Shown here in pieces: positions 5,866-6,395 of a stretch of DNA of 6,395 nucleotides. Source of the DNA: Desulfobacterales bacterium (GTDB taxonomy: Bacteria; Desulfobacterota; Desulfobacteria; Desulfobacterales; JAFDCJ01); contig JAOZPY010000164.1 in NCBI GenBank assembly GCA_029932495.1, positions 1 through 6,395 on the forward strand, written 5' to 3'. Below the pieces are notes generated by a model. It made no database searches and was not told the origin of the DNA. It worked only from the letters and a program-made list of their open reading frames with translations. A program made the position numbers and the translations under genes. How positions within the stretch are numbered: the first letter of the stretch is position 1; each line of letters begins with the position of its first letter.

Positions 5866-6395
5866 TTCGGTTATGCTGATGCGGGTCAGCTCCGCTGTGG
5901 ATAAGGATGTGGATCATCCGCAATTTTTCGATCCTTCCTACCCGCTGAAATATCTCCAGGCGGGCCTGGCGGATTATCCGGATACCCGCGTTGATTTTCT
6001 GGACTGCTGGATTCACCCCATGAGCGCTGACCGGATGCTGGTGCACACCGCGAAGGCACGGCCGGAGCTGGTGATTGTGTCAGCGTCCAGTTTCGACATC
6101 GACGTTGCCAATGACTTTGTGTCCCGCCTGAAAAATCAGGACAACGCTCCGCTTATCATCGGCATCGGCCAGGGACATTACCTGAACCGGGACACTGCGC
6201 GGGATTTTGCCATGGGCTACGATGCCATTTTGCTCGGCGAGCCCGAGCAGGAGTTTTTCCGACTCTTTGACCGGCTGCGAAACAGCAACGGTCCGGCAGC
6301 AGACTGGAAGGCCCATTACCGTCGTTTATATGAACAGGGGCAGCGGTTTATGGTTGAAGACCCGGACAGCCTGCCGTTTCCTTCCTACAGCCCCG
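5855..6395 (+). CDS. Cobalamin-binding radical SAM protein, N-terminal part (truncated by window)
   Basis: The frame opens at ATG 5855 and stays open to the right edge, giving 180 codons. It resembles the N-terminal B12-binding (Rossmann-like, PF02310 type) domain of class B radical SAM enzymes. Visible elements are PSYPLKYLQAGL (27-38, the usual PPLGLxYLAAxL), a strand ending VDFLDCW (46-52), ELVIVSASSFD (71-81), APLIIGIGQGHY (98-109, in place of IxGGPHxT) and YDAILLGEPEQEFFRL (122-137, the GExExt motif). The linker DPDSLPFPSYSP (169-180) is typical just before the radical SAM barrel; the CxxxCxxC cluster motif would lie beyond the window. No DxHxxG motif is present, which fits the base-off/His-off cobalamin binding known for many radical SAM enzymes. 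Such proteins methylate unactivated carbons or rearrange rings in lipid, hopanoid, tetrapyrrole and natural-product pathways. It overlaps the flippase-like gene by 11 bp, which suggests a common pathway; the substrate is unknown. Confidence 0.82.
   Translation, partial: MTINSVMLMRVSSAVDKDVDHPQFFDPSYPLKYLQAGLADYPDTRVDFLDCWIHPMSADRMLVHTAKARPELVIVSASSFDIDVANDFVSRLKNQDNAPLIIGIGQGHYLNRDTARDFAMGYDAILLGEPEQEFFRLFDRLRNSNGPAADWKAHYRRLYEQGQRFMVEDPDSLPFPSYSP

Overview
The window reads as part of a Gram-negative bacterial chromosome of moderate GC content. It holds six protein genes in two divergent groups, with a gene truncated at each edge. Three things point to a Gram-negative and probably anaerobic host, plausibly a Desulfobacterota-like lineage: a lipoprotein signal on the leftmost gene, an ArnT/PMT-type envelope glycosyltransferase, and a cobalamin-binding radical SAM N-terminus. 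This assignment is an inference from gene content and is weakly held.

The left half (1-2975) is transcribed leftward. A near-consensus sigma70-type promoter (TTGACA, 17-bp spacer, TATACT; 2947-2975) reads into a DapA-superfamily aldolase (2918-2028). Its active-site signature matches 4-hydroxy-2-oxoglutarate aldolase (HOGA1-like) better than dihydrodipicolinate synthase. It is followed by an M20-family zinc peptidase/amidohydrolase (1882-578) and a metallo-beta-lactamase-fold lipoprotein resembling alkyl sulfatases (524 to beyond base 1). Gaps are 145 bp and 53 bp with no convincing terminator in either, so the three may form a catabolic operon.

The right half (2976-6395) is transcribed rightward: a GT39/GT83 (ArnT/PMT-like) polyprenyl-phosphate-sugar glycosyltransferase (3110-4732), a flippase-like multi-pass membrane protein of the MprF-TM/AglD/UPF0104 family (about 4762-5865), and the N-terminal part of a B12-binding radical SAM protein (5855 to beyond 6395). 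The last two overlap by 11 bp. Together they suggest a lipid or envelope-glycan modification unit, in which a radical SAM enzyme alters a lipid or sugar precursor and membrane proteins move or glycosylate it. That joint role is inferred from gene order only.

The longest non-coding stretch is the divergent intergenic region 2919-3109, which holds the leftward promoter and weaker rightward promoter candidates. I saw no RNA genes, CRISPR arrays, insertion sequences or attachment sites. The most useful points for a second look are the aldolase specificity, the GT-flippase-radical SAM unit, and the absence of clear ribosome-binding sites for the two membrane-protein genes.
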